DNA of 64,000 bases from Bicyclus anynana (GCF_947172395.1 NC_069095.1:15722271-15786270); one strand, 5' to 3'; positions 22,738 to 33,945 are shown, counted from the stretch's first letter. Translations and numbers: made by a program. Notes: generated by a model from the letters alone, not told the origin.

Positions 22738-23030
22738 ATACAACCGACTTTAAAATTATAAAAATGTTTTATCTAAACTAAAAAGCGAAAAATAACATCG
22801 TATGTGCTACCTTCTCAGTTTGCTCAGTGCGATCAGTTTGAAGACGGTAGGTACCAAGGTAGTGCTGTGTTAACACAGCACAGTTTCAGATTTTCAGGCT
22901 TTAATTAATTAAACCCTGAAAATCTGAAACTGTCTGAAAATCCTAAATCTTAATGATTTAAACGGCTTGAATTAATACATCACTAACTTAGTACCGCCTT
23001 TAAACCGCCACTACCACTACCGAAAAATAA
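22738..23030. repeat. Degenerate AACCGACTT-type element with hairpins
   Basis: Starts 'acaaccgactttaaaa' and ends near 'accgcctttaaaccgcc', paralleling parts of 55794-56448. Inside are a perfect 20-bp palindrome at 22862-22881 and an inverted repeat at 22881-22932 (18-bp perfect outer arms, one mismatch further in). Confidence 0.6.
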
Positions 23031-23327
23031 ACACGTAAAATTGCAATAAGTATTTTCAGTTCACAATATGACGGCAGATTATAATATCACGAGTGCGATT
23101 ATAGACTAACGTATTTTACAATTTAACGGCGACATACATAATATTTCGTAAATGACAAACTTTCATACCCAATTTCATTCCCATTCGTGTAGAATTGCAA
23201 ACAATACAAATGTCAAGACTCTGAGTTTAATTTGATTATTATTTAACACTACTACCCCATTTCACCACATTACAGATGTAACTACTGAAATATTGTAGTA
23301 AGTTTTTTATTTATCTTATTTTATTTT

Positions 23328-23431
23328 AGTAAGAGTTTACACATTTGTATACAAGGTAGAAACCTTGTATACAAATGTGTAAACTCTTACTGTACTTAGA
23401 ATTTATGTAGGTAGAAACCTACATAAATTCT
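23328..23431. repeat. Two adjacent perfect hairpins
   Basis: Hairpin 1 has 30-bp arms, 23328-23357 and 23362-23391. Hairpin 2 has 15-bp arms, 23398-23412 and 23417-23431. Both have perfect arms and the identical loop AGAA. The surroundings are unique non-coding sequence. Confidence 0.95.
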
Positions 23432-23910
23432 TTGGCTGTGTGCTGATGGTCAGACAGTCATCAGATTCTTCCTTTATGTACACATAAATAAAGCCTAGTG
23501 CCCAGCATTTCCAAATAAGCAAAAGGATCACAAATTAGATAATAAAATTGCCGTGATTAGTGGTACATTGCATGTTTAATGCATTTAATGACTTTATTAT
23601 ATTTGCGAATGCGGGTGTTAGTCACGCAATAGCGCTCAGTGTTTCATTTTAAAAGTGATTGTAATTTTTTGCTTTCCTCAATAAATCTCACCTACGCAAA
23701 AGCTTTTATTTATTTATTTATTGTACAGCCTTCGTAATATGGATAAATGTGCCAAATAGAATGCCAAAGATTTTTATTGAAATGGATTATTTAATGAAAT
23801 GGAGTGAGTAAAATAATACAGAATCATTTTTCGATAATCTGTTTGTTGAAACGTAAAGTGTGTTTTTGGATGCACTGTGAGACATGAGAGTATTATTTGT
23901 AATACGGATA

Positions 23911-24575
23911 TTAGGCTTGGTGCACACGGCAACATTGTGACGCGACAGTCGCAGCTTCTTTGAAACTCTTATTAATAGTGATCTTCTGTATAGAACTTTC
24001 ATTTATAGTTATTAATGTAAATTTTTAAATTTGACTTTTAAAATGCTTATAAACTCAGCCGAGACAATGTCCTTCACAAAATTTTTCGGGTTAACAGAAT
24101 ATTATTAAAGAGTAAATATTAATATCAGTGTCATATGGACGTACAAACATGAAAAAAAACATTTTTTTATATTTAATATACTTTTAATATTATATTGTGT
24201 ACGTGTACATTTCATAAGTAACGTTTATTTTATTTGACCTTAACTGCCAAACTTGTTTATTAATTAATTGATATTCATTGTTAATTGGTTTTATTAAGTT
24301 ATCTAAAAGTATGTAATTATTACGAAATAAGGAATTATTATTATTACTTTGGGGTTAATTTAGAGTTAATTACAACTAACAAGTATCTCTTTTTTTAAGT
24401 AGTACATAATTTGTAAATTTGAACAATTTATATTAACGTCAAATAACTGCTATTTCTTATAAATTCATTTAATTATTTCTATCTTCACAAATCTGTTTTT
24501 TTCCCGTTTTTACAATCCGTACATCCGTTTTACACCGACTGTTGCAGAGAATGTTGTCGTGTGCTGAAAGCCTAA
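23911..24575. mobile_element. Non-autonomous TIR element, 665 bp
   Basis: About 40-bp terminal inverted repeats with scattered mismatches: left 'ttaggcttggtgcacacgg', right reverse complement 'ttaggctttcagcacacga', both continuing through CAACATT to a shared CAGTCG. The interior is AT-rich with no transposase. Target duplication is unclear, so the superfamily is not assigned. Confidence 0.75.
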
Positions 24576-26143
24576 CATGTAGTTTTAATTACATTTTGTA
24601 ATAAACTCGTACTAATTCCATTTAATTCAAACCATGTGATAATGTTTTAACAAAATAAATACATAATATTAAAAGGCTCAACGCAAAACAGCGGTGTTAT
24701 TTACTTCTTTATTTTATAACAAATTTTATTAAGAATGTATATTCTTCTTCTTAGGCTGCTTCTTCTGATTCTGGTATTGATGTGTAAAATATTTATTCTG
24801 TAAGTGCTTTGATGTCTTTATCGATAAATTATTAAAACTGTGCCAAACCATCATTTCGCTCTGTATATATTAATTTTATTAATAATAAAATATAAGATAT
24901 AATCATTATATATAGTAGTTACATTATGTTAATAATTTTAAGATGGCAAGTCAATACATTCACAAATTGTGTTTGACTATAAATCATGACGTTGTACTTA
25001 AAGTGAAATGTTGCGTAAAATAATCACTACTCATGTCTTAGCGTTACAGGCAAGAAAAAACATAATATAATTATAATTGGACGTAGCAACGACAAAAAAA
25101 ATATATACACACACATAATTATGTGTAATGTATAATATGTATATTTTTTTTTCGTTCTACATTGTGATACAGTTATAAATGTTTTATGATTATTTATTAT
25201 AATTAATTTTATCAATTTGATTATTTGCGTTGAGCCTTATATGAAACTTTTGTGAATGGTTACCAATATGTCTAAATAATATACAAACCTTTGATATGGT
25301 ATAGAATACGCAAATAGGTTCTATAATAATATTATTATTATAATAAATATAATAAATAGTTTTTATTATAATCAATGTACAAGTTTAGTATCTCACGGTG
25401 TATTTATCAGAAATAAATAAATGTGTTTTTTGTAAGTTATTTTAAAGATTATTCCATGTTTTTGTATAACCAAAGACAATAAAAATTTAACTACACAGTG
25501 TTATTTTCTGGGTGACCGAGGATAGTTATATGACGTCATACATACATTGATGATAGGAGGACATGGAAGCCCGTCAACCCACATGGAAAAGCGTCTAAGT
25601 CTTGGCTTTAAATCTCCTCTCTTAAGGAGTAGAGCCTTGAGTGGAACATTAAAATAGGCTTATGAGGATGATAGTGCTTATAATCAAATATAAAAAAAAG
25701 TAATACATATTACTAAAACTTTATATAAATCAGGATACAGGTACTTACAGTTGTCTTGTCAAGTTTACTTGTTCATTCTTCATGGTCCATAATGTCTTTG
25801 TGTTAAAAATTCAGCAAAATTATTTCGCCGCCGTAAAATCGTAGGCTAAAATAGTTAAACATTTAGGGATCGCACAATTTTAGGGACTGTAAAAAACGAC
25901 TTGTCTGTACGACGTACGTACCTTCACACTAGAATTGAATATGAGCCTATTCACATAGGGATAACTTGAAGTCCCATGTGAACAATATACCTTATAATGT
26001 TACTGTAAACAAACGGTTGGTTTGGTAAGTATGAAATTTCTTATCTATACAAATTTTGCACGATTCAAAATCTACCTAAAATGCACTGATTCCCTAAATT
26101 TTCAATAAAATACCAATATTATTATACAACTGGAATACTAAAA
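24576..26143. other. No gene seen
   Basis: AT-rich with long A/T runs. The 62- and 61-codon ORFs near 25027-25375 are low-complexity and not supported. Confidence 0.5.
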
Positions 26144-26310
26144 TTGTACCGTAACGCAAATCGCTTGGCGGTACGTCTTTGCCAGCCGAAGCCTCGCACC
26201 AGCCAGACCTGGACCAATTAAGAAAACCTCAATCGAGCCAGGCGGAGGTGGAACCCAGGGTCCGTTTTGTAAATCCACCACGCATACTACTGCGCCACGA
26301 TAGCCATGGG
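26144..26310 (-). mobile_element. tRNA-derived SINE, family 2, head portion
   Basis: 'cggtacgtctttgccagcc', 'agacctggaccaattaag', the B-box complement 'gtggaacccagggtcc' and the A-box complement 'ctactgcgccacgat' in order. Confidence 0.85.
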
Positions 26311-26388
26311 GGTTTTAACCTTATTGCCTTCAATTTAACCAGAAACAATTTTTATACACAGGAATAGGTACAGCAATACTGTACAGCG

Positions 26389-26582
26389 ATCATCATCATC
26401 ATCATATCAGCCGATGGACGTCCACTGCAGGACATAGGCCTTTTGTAGGGACTTCCAAACATCACGATACTGAGCCGCCTGCATCCAGCGAATCCCTGCG
26501 ATTAGCTTGATATCGTCAGTCCACCTGGTGGGGGGTCGATCAACACTGCGCTTACTAGTGCGGGGTCGCCATTCCAGCAATA
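26389..26582 (-). mobile_element. RTE-type LINE 3' fragment with ATC tail
   Basis: ATC run at 26392-26404, then 'cagccgatggacgtccactg'. The minus strand reads the VGRPPTRWTDDIKLIAGIRW block and then breaks. Confidence 0.88.
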
Positions 26583-27057
26583 CTAGTGATAAAGTAAGAA
26601 TGACGGCGGTGCTTCCCTGGACTAAATCATTTACTAAGAGCTCTACTACAAATAAAATCATACGATTTCTTTGTTTATTTATGCATTATTACGAATTCGC
26701 TTTAATGCAGAGGAAGATATCAATTAGCTATTTCGTGTGAAACATTATAAAGTGATTTATGAGGTGTTTACGAAATATCTACTTCTTTTGTTTTTCATAA
26801 CGTAAACAAACATTCCAAGCATATTTAGCTTAATATATAACTTTGTGTATCTATGAAATACAAGATTTAAGTAATACCATATCCACGGTGCGAGTAATAC
26901 TGTCGATATCGACGAGATATTTCAACTGACCCTTCGCACTTCACAAGTAAACTACTTGATGATCAATGAATTTGAACACAATTTAAGATCTAATTACAAA
27001 AGAAATATTTTTCATTCCGTAAATATTCATTTTAGAACACATGTTCCTTGGACATCA
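26583..27057. other. No gene seen
   Basis: AT-rich unique-looking sequence, no supportable ORF. Confidence 0.5.
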
Positions 27058-27300
27058 CACTAATATCACACTATCACACTAATATTATAAAGGCGAAAGT
27101 TTTTGTGTAAGTGTGTAAGTATGTTTGTTCCTCTTTTACGTTGCGGTTACTGAAGCTATTTGGCTAAAATTTAGAATGGAAATAATTTTTACTCTGGATT
27201 AACACATAGGCCACTTTTCATCCCGAAAAAATCCATGGTTCCCGCGGGATTTGTTAAAAACTGAATTCCGCGCGGACGAAGTCGCGGGCGTCCGTTAGTT
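27058..27300 (+). repeat. Interspersed repeat family A, full-looking copy
   Basis: 'cactaatattataaaggcg' through 'ccgcgggatttgttaaaaac' to 'gaagtcgcgggcgtccgtta'. The best-preserved copy in the window. Confidence 0.85.
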
Positions 27301-27829
27301 TTTAATAAATTTTCCATAAAGAATAACCCATGAGTTGTGGGAAATACTCCCGACCGTCCTATATATTCAGAGATATGATGCTTCGTCGTTTCGCAATATT
27401 AAACAAAATTGATATTTCCATATATATGGGGATATATTCGTAGTCAGATGGTCCGAGTTTCACGCGGTTAAAGCCATTTCAAAATATATTTCGCAAACCA
27501 GCGTTGAATGAATGTACGTGACTACGTCGCCTATGAAGCGTCAACGTTGCAATGGAATACAAATTCCACAATTCATACCTAAATGCATGCGGTATTCATG
27601 CCACATGCATCAGGGCATGACTGCGGACATGAATACGTAACATGACGTATTGCGATGGAACATGCGCTTGTATTAGCTTTATTATACATATCACAACATA
27701 ATATGTGTAGTAGTTTTAGAAATGACTTGTAATAATGTTAGTTTCAGCGTCCGCAAACCATAGTTGAGTGATGTACTTGATGTTGATGCCAAGTCCATCC
27801 CAGACCAGAAGCTTAAAGACGTTACAGAC
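27301..27829. other. No gene recognised
   Basis: Unique-looking, with several short GCATG-containing words near 27580-27640. No ORF of note. Confidence 0.45.
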
Positions 27830-28125
27830 TCAGAGACTCAAAACGGGCGATGGAACGACCTATGCTCGGAGTATCTCTGCGTGATCGAAACAGATATCAA
27901 CCAAAGACACCGAATGCAATGGGCGGGGAACATAGTTCGAAGAGCCGATGGACGTTGGGATGAAGGTACTAGAAAATGCAGCGTTGGTCGACCCCCTATC
28001 AGGTGGATTGACGACATCAAGCGAGCCGCAGGTATTTGCTGGATGCAGGCGACTCAGAATCATGATATTTGGAAGTCCCTACAAAAGTTTTACGTCCTGC
28101 AGTGGATGTCCAACACTGATATGAT
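27830..28125 (+). pseudogene. RTE LINE C-terminal domain, degenerate
   Basis: The plus strand reads 'GRWNDLCSEYLCVIE' in one shifted frame, then MQWAGNIVRRADGRW, CSVGRPPIRWIDDIKRAAGI and ILQ-type WKSLQKFYVLQWMS in frame. This is the conserved tail of the lepidopteran RTE endonuclease/reverse-transcriptase polyprotein. It lacks the endonuclease and RT cores. Confidence 0.88.
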
Positions 28126-29397
28126 GAATGTTAGTTTCGAAATCAGAAATCGACCATATCTTTGATTCGACTACTACACAAGGCATTTTATAGGGCACAA
28201 GCAAGTTAAAGAAACGTTTTTGTGTTACAACTAACTCATGAATTGTTACCCCGGACATGTTTCTCTAATGGGTCAGAATGGGGATGACGACAGTTTTTCA
28301 AAATGTACATAGATAGTATGCTAATAGTAAAGCAATTTTCGTAGAAGTAACCTTCAATATTAAGGAGCGACAGGGATTTAAAGAGTAAATTTTGCGGCGG
28401 TACCGTGGATCGCTAAAAAAGCTCCACACTAAATACCACTCAAGAATGACATCGTCGCTTAGTGAGATAGAGTATGGGCGTTCATACAAAATCAAAATAG
28501 TTCAAACAAAATTACAAATAAATATCTTTGTTATTTGTGTTAAAATTTTATAATCTTATATATTTTATAACCATTCAGACAATCTTATTTTTTTATGTTG
28601 TAATTAGTTACTTCCCACCCTCTCATAAAAATCAATGTAGTCATGTCTTCATTAGTCTTGTGGTGCATACAGACCTATATTCCACCCAACCAGAAAAGGC
28701 AAGTCAAGTGTTATAGCGTTCAGGTACGAACACTAAATTCACACACTAAATATTGCGTACCGTTTTGTCCCGATATTACCACAGATGCTTTTTACGCGGT
28801 TGGAACCGCTTTTCGTCTTCTTTTCTCATACCCTTCCCAAGTCTGTGTTTCCTGAATGAATAGGCACCTTCTAGGCAAGCGTGTCCCATCTTAAACTGTA
28901 TTTACACTTACCATCAGGTTAGATCATGGTCAAACGCGAAAAAAAAAAACCGCAGAGAAGAGTTTTAAATAATAAAAACCTGTTTCCAAATCCGTCCCAT
29001 TCCTGCACGATATTTTTCACAAAGTCATCACATAAAGCAATTTTAATGCCATCGAATCTAAAATGCACATTGTACAATGTTCATACGACACGCGAAGTTA
29101 TCAGGCTGTCCGTTTGTTGTGCCTTTTATAAAAATGTCGTGCATTTTCCCGTTACAAAAACATCGAAATCCATTTTCACCGTAACAGAAATAAAGCTGGG
29201 AGAGGTCTTTTGTGTCGGCGCGCGGTATTTGTTTGGAAAACAAAAGTTCTGACCGCGTTGTGCTATAATGGGATTCTAAAACTACGATTTTACGGGATAC
29301 AAACAACTAACAACTTTTGTAGTCGCACAGCTTTTTTGTGAAGTCTGGGGAAGTGCTGCTGTTACTGCGTTCCGGTCTGGGTATGATGATTAGTGTG
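28126..29397. other. No gene recognised
   Basis: A 108-codon ATG-started ORF (28926-29252) exists, but its translation is basic, has no recognisable domain, and is opposed by an equally open antisense frame. Splice-site context was not evident. Confidence 0.4.
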
Positions 29398-29690
29398 ATT
29401 CATCATTTCAACCCATAATCTGCTCACAGCTGAGCTCCAGTCATCTCTCAGAATTAGAGGAGTTAGGCCAATAGCCACGCTGACCCAATGCAGATTGGCA
29501 GACTTCACATACGCAGAGAATTAAGAAAATTCTCTGGTATGATTTTGGGAGGGAGACACGTGATATTTAATTTCTTAAAATGCACAAAACAGAAAAATAC
29601 GAGGTGCATGGCCCAGACCGGATCACCACACCCTCTGGAATCGGAGGCGGAGGTCATATCCACTGGGTTATTACGGCTCTCATCTGAGTG
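29398..29690 (-). mobile_element. tRNA-derived SINE, family 1, with internal deletion
   Basis: 'aacccataatctgctcac', 'ggagttaggccaatagcc' and 'cacgtgatatttaatttc' in reversed order, with 'aggtcatatccactggg' at the A-box end. The segment for GAAAACATCGTGAGG is missing. Confidence 0.88.
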
Positions 29691-29867
29691 ATTACAGACA
29701 TATTAACGGACACCCGTGACTTTGTCCGCCTTCAGGCCTAATCCAGTCTTCCATCTATCTCCTACCTCCAAATTCCATTGCCTTGGGCCTTCTGCTTGGT
29801 CTGTTTCACTTGGTTTTAGTACTTTCTTTTTTAGAGGCCTCTACCATCCTGTTTTTTATTTCCACAA

Positions 29868-30098
29868 GTTTTTTTACTCTACAAGTTAGCCTTGTAGAGT
29901 AAAAAACTTTTTTTTACAACAATCTCACCTGACGGTAAATGATGATGCAATCTAAGATGGAAGCGGGCTAATTTGTTAGGAGTTGAATAAAAATCCAGGT
30001 TTCTACACGACATCGTACCGGAACGCTAAATCACTTGGCGGTACGTCTTTGCTGGTAGGGTGTTAACTAGCCACGGCCAAAGCCTCCCACCAGCCAAA
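29868..30098 (-). mobile_element. tRNA-derived SINE, family 2, with hairpin at its tail
   Basis: 'gatggaagcgggctaat', 'atcgtaccggaacgctaaat', 'gccacggccaaagcctccc' in family order. The tail has been replaced by an inverted repeat: 'actctacaag' (29876-29885) and 'cttgtagagt' (29891-29900), with flanking T and A runs and loop 'ttagc'. Confidence 0.88.
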
Positions 30099-30232
30099 AT
30101 AAGCCTCTTTATCTAAGAAGCGTTTCTTTTGCCCGGTTCAAATCAAAAGGGAAATTAAAATGAAACGTGCGAACGAACTGAATAACACTGTTTTAATAAA
30201 ATTTTGTTTATCTAAAATGGCGGACATAGAAC

Positions 30233-30250
30233 AGAGAGAGAGAGAGAGAG
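30233..30250. repeat. (AG)9 microsatellite
   Basis: Uninterrupted AG repeat. Confidence 0.9.
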
Positions 30251-30251
30251 T

Positions 30252-31044
30252 AGTATACCCTTCTTCTTCATCTTATAAATAAGAAGACAAGTAGACGGAC
30301 AAATATAACGGAGTGCACAAAATTGCGACTTCGATCTGATAGCAAGATTTTATAGAAATAATAGTTTTTAGCCTATGTGAGATCTCAGTCAGAGCTAACT
30401 AATCTTTGATAAAAACTACTACATGGGTGCACCAGACCAGTATCTTACCTATCGTTCTATCGATAAAACGAAGTTTCGATATTCACCGTAGAGATGTAAT
30501 CACCGCGCGAGTCGCACTCAGAGATGTTTCCCCTTTAATTGCTTTTTCAATTAACGCCTCGACGATCTTCACTTCGCATCCGCGTAATGGACTCCGCATA
30601 GATTATTATTTTATTCGCCCAGACACGCCATTTTTGGTAAGTCCTGCAAATACTCGTATTTTTAACTAGACCAGCGCTTCTAGAGTTAGTTTAGTTAGTT
30701 ACTAGAGTTCGTTTGTTTTCGTTAATAGATAGATATACATTTTTGGTACTCTCGACTGAATTTTTACATATTGCGTAAGCCAACTTTTAATTCCAAGTAA
30801 AAAAAAATATTTTTTTTTAAATAGAGTATTTGACTTATACGTTTCTTCTGTATGTGTCGTCATGCATTAATTAATTATAAGTAAATATATAAAATATATA
30901 GGTTTAGCGTTTGCCTCTGCTTAAAAATCAGGCGTGATTGCTCGCTTGATATCTGTAGGCTTGCCTAGAGGGCGCGTCTGCACTTGACTTGAAAATACCC
31001 ATATTTTGTAGTAGAGTTAGGGAAAACGGAAGCTTGAAATGCAT
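30252..31044. other. No gene recognised
   Basis: Contains an 87-codon ORF (30406-30669) with no known domain and GC-richer sequence near 30480-30620. Nothing supported. Confidence 0.4.
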
Positions 31045-31390
31045 TACATACTATTGCAGTGGACATTCTCTAAAACTTCCTTCGATTCGGAGGGTGTAGA
31101 TTCGAATCCGGTTTAGGACATGCACCTCCAGAAGTTGGAGGTGCATGGTGGTTCTGTTATGTGTTTTTTTTTAAGAAATTAAATATCATGTATCGGTGAA
31201 GGAAAAACATCGTGAGGAAACCTGCATATCTGTGGCCAGCTTGGTGGACTATAATAGTCCACCAAGCTGGCCCAAGCCTAACTACCTTAAACTATTAGTA
31301 ACCTAAACAGTTTCATTCTGAGAGGAGACTATTGATTAACTAGTAGACAACATTGAGCCGAATATGGATTGTTCATGATGATGATGATAA
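31045..31390 (+). mobile_element. tRNA-derived SINE, family 1, carrying two hairpins
   Basis: B-box-like 'agattcgaatccgg', the shared body 'aaacatcgtgaggaaacc' and a terminal GATGATGATGAT. Two parts of the consensus have been turned into hairpins. One has 12-bp arms at 31119-31130 and 31136-31147; the other has 18-bp arms at 31234-31251 and 31255-31272 with a 3-nt spacer. Both are perfect. Confidence 0.9.
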
Positions 31391-31659
31391 AGACACAAAG
31401 GTACTTACAATATAAAAAATAATGATAAATATGCGAAGAGGGAGTGTCTGTTTTCACAAATATTATTCTTTGCCAGCGCCGTTTTCAGACGTTCATAATT
31501 CCATTTGGCAGACGACGGTAAGTACACCTGATACGCTTTTAGAGTTCCGTCGCAGAATGTGTTACTAACTATATTCCATGAACAACAGCCCTGATTTAGT
31601 ATACCTTAAAGCAGATTATAGTGCTCTTTTTCATATATTCAAAAGTTTCAAGGTAAAGG

Positions 31660-31780
31660 GACCGGACTCGACACCGAAAGGTCGTGGGTTCGATCCCCGC
31701 TCGTTGGAGTATTGTCATACCCTTACAGTCTTTTCAGTTAATTAGATGGGAACGGGAATTTTGGTTATATTTGTAAAATA
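31660..31780 (+). mobile_element. tRNA-derived SINE, family 4, fragment
   Basis: 'gtcgtgggttcgatccccg' (B-box GGTTCGATCCC), 'ctcgttggagtattgtc' and 'gatgggaacgggaattttgg', matching 51935-52055. Confidence 0.7.
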
Positions 31781-31809
31781 TAACCAAAATTCAGAGCAGT
31801 CTTGTATGT

Positions 31810-32035
31810 TTGTTAGGGCGGGTGGACTCCAAATGTTTGCAATGCAAAATAAACCTTGGCTCAGTGTGGGCTCTTCTCGGACCAAGGCGCGTTTGGAGCC
31901 CTCGTAACTTTAATTTTAAGTTTTCAAATGATTATTATCACCATTATCTTAAGTTTAATATTATTACTTGACGTTTCGAAAGAGCTTGTAAACTAAGCCT
32001 ATTTGAAATAAATGAATTTTGACTTTTGACTTTGA
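31810..32035 (+). mobile_element. LINE 3' end fragment, family L3
   Basis: 'gtgtgggctcttctcgg', 'aaggcgcgtttggagccc', 'gagcttgtaaactaagcc' and the terminal 'tgaattttgacttttgac'. Same family as 16845-17035, opposite strand. Confidence 0.8.
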
Positions 32036-32109
32036 ATGTTTGTAAACTCAAGTAACTAATTGTAGTCTATATCCAAATTATTTCACCGCGGCTAGATGTT
32101 TCGACTGGT

Positions 32110-32210
32110 GACAGAAGGACTGGCCTGGCTGTCCAGCGCGGAAATGCAGCCAGTATTCTTGCCACCATTCCACATGGACATGATTTGTATAGTTATTAGG
32201 ATACGCTTTT
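32110..32210 (-). repeat. Repeat family D fragment
   Basis: 'ggctgtccagcgcggaaatg' and 'ttgccaccattccacatgg' recur at 32788-32890 and 55676-55780. Probably a LINE fragment; class not certain. Confidence 0.65.
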
Positions 32211-32358
32211 TAGAGCTTCAGTGTCTACGTCAGTAAAAGCAAAATATTATATTAAAGTTGTACAAATTTTGTACACAATGTTGTTGTGCAAAAAAATATT
32301 GATAGATTTATTAAATGAATGAACCGTGAAAATAAAAATCCAAAATAAAGATGGATGC

Positions 32359-32364
32359 TTTATT
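32359..32364 (-). terminator. Poly(A) signal of the GGY-rich gene
   Basis: AATAAA on the minus strand, 80 bp after the stop codon at 32444. Confidence 0.7.
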
Positions 32365-32443
32365 CAGTTATGTACCGATCAACGAAGAACATACGACTGC
32401 ATTGCGAATTGCGATGATTAGCTTTTGTCTGAAGATATAATAA

Positions 32444-32715
32444 TTAGAGTTTGCCCCATCCATATCCGCCCTTGCCATATCCGTATCCGCCCCAGCCGAG
32501 ACCGCCCCAGCCGTATCCTCCGTTAAGACCATAGCCGAGGCCGTTGTTAAGACCCCATCCAACGGTGGATACGGGGACGGTCTTCAGGATGGGGGCAGTT
32601 ATGATGGGAGATACAGCCACGCTTTTGATGATGGGGATAGGAGCTGCTTTGATGATGGGGATAGGGGCTGCTTTGATGACGTTTTGAGTTGAAATCGCTG
32701 GCCCTACCAAAACAC
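32444..32715 (-). CDS. Glycine-rich (GGY/GGW) secreted structural protein, exon 3
   Basis: Last coding exon of a three-exon gene (34163-34180, 33320-33449, 32444-32715; 420 bp, 139 residues plus stop). Acceptor 'cgttgcag' lies just above 32715; two bases complete a Gly codon. It encodes GVLVGPAISTQNVIKAAPIP, a repeat of IKAAPIPI, then SVAVSPIITAPILKTVPVST and a C-terminal glycine/aromatic block with WGGLGWGGYGYGKGGYGWGK. With the split signal peptide from exons 1-2, this is a small exported structural protein, most like insect glycine-rich cuticle or shematrin-like proteins. There is no chitin-binding Rebers-Riddiford motif, so chitin binding is not claimed. TAA stop at 32444. The family-level call is an inference from composition and gene layout. 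Confidence 0.85.
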
Positions 32716-32787
32716 CTGCAACGGGGAAAAGATTATTATGAAAAATAAATAAATAAATTAAATTATTTCATCACACGCTGGCTTATT

Positions 32788-32890
32788 TTTTGCGCAAAGG
32801 ATCAGCCTGGCTGTCCAATGCGGAAATGCAGCCAATATTCGTGCCACCATTCCACTTGAGTATGATTTATATAGTCATTAGGATAAGAGC
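32788..32890 (-). repeat. Repeat family D fragment in intron 2
   Basis: 'ggctgtccaatgcggaaatg' and 'gtgccaccattccacttgag', as at 32110-32210. Confidence 0.6.
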
Positions 32891-33106
32891 TTGAATTCCC
32901 TGTTGTATCCTTTTTTTTAATACATTTATGTTTCTATGTATTGCTATAATCCAAGTCTATGGAGTAAAATGTATGAGAGCCCGTTAGCTGAACATACCTA
33001 ACATACATAAGGCTACAGTTTGTCAGCCTATTCTAACCATGGGGTGGTTAGACCAATCATAGAGTTTGGACAGGCTTTGGAAGGTCGCAATGGTCCAGAA
33101 CCACAA

Positions 33107-33262
33107 TCATCAGCATCAAATCAGCCGATGGACTTCCACTTCATATGCCTTTTGTAGCGCCTTCAAAACATCACGATCCTGAGACACCTGCATCCAGCGA
33201 ATCCCTCCGACTCAGGTAGACCAACTGCGCTTTCTAGTGCGGGTCGCCATTCCAGCAGCTCC
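33107..33262 (-). mobile_element. RTE-type LINE 3' fragment in intron 2
   Basis: 'cagccgatggacttccac', 'catccagcgaatccctccg', 'gtcgccattccagcag'. It ends 58 bp before exon 2. Confidence 0.8.
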
Positions 33263-33319
33263 CCGCCCAGAACCACAATCCTCCAATTAAATAACAAACT
33301 AAAAAATGATATAACTCAC

Positions 33320-33449
33320 CTCCCCATCCGCCATAGCCGCCATATCCTCCGTATCCGCCCCATCCACCATATCCGCCCCAACCACCATATCCGCCCAAAC
33401 CCAAGGCTGAGCCGTGGCCGGTCGCGACTACGGCCAACAGGCAAGCCAG
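33320..33449 (-). CDS. Glycine-rich (GGY/GGW) secreted structural protein, exon 2
   Basis: Acceptor 'gtgttacag' above 33449, donor 'gtgagt' below 33320. The 130 bp begin in phase 0 and leave one base. It encodes LACLLAVVATGHGSALGLGG, which finishes the hydrophobic signal-peptide core started in exon 1; cleavage is likely after the Gly/Ser/Ala residues. Then come alternating GGY and GGW units to the exon end. Placing an intron inside the signal-peptide codons is a familiar arrangement of insect cuticle genes. A 74-codon frame running past the donor is not the real product. Confidence 0.9.
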
Positions 33450-33742
33450 CTGTAACACAACAGAGGTTTATCATTTTTAAAAGGATCACTGTCCAACCGA
33501 GCTCTTCACATTCTCATGTAAAATATACGCTACTTGTATTTATAGTGAACGTGATACAGGGAGTTGTGTATAAGATTAGGACCACAATCAATATACTAAA
33601 ATAGAGATGTTTGTATAAAAAGTCCTTAATTTTTCAAGTTTACAGATTACATTTTAAGAATACTCTTAAAACTTAACCTATAGTCCTCACATTGCCTGAT
33701 CTATAATTGAAATGAAATGTAATTATGTAATTTATCGTTCAA

Positions 33743-33800
33743 CTAGCGGACGCCTGCGACTTCGTCCGCATGAAACTCGATGTAAACTTTCAACTACATC
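33743..33800 (-). repeat. Family A repeat terminus
   Basis: 'actagcggacgcctgcgac' followed by 'ttcgtccgcatgaaactcg'. It continues into a C-rich low-complexity stretch to about 33850. Confidence 0.7.
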
Positions 33801-33945
33801 TACCCTACCACTATCCCCCCCTACCCCTGGCCCTGCCCCCCCCACCCCTTAATTTATAATATTTTTCTGTCATAAGAACCATCTCCTGACAATAACAAAC
33901 ATTAAAAAAAAATTGAGAAATTGGTCCAGCCGATCCAATTAGATT

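Noticed and set aside
28926..29252. 108-codon ATG ORF MVKREKKKPQ...
   Set aside because: No recognised family, the antisense frame is equally open, and there is no promoter or splice context. Left as unsupported.
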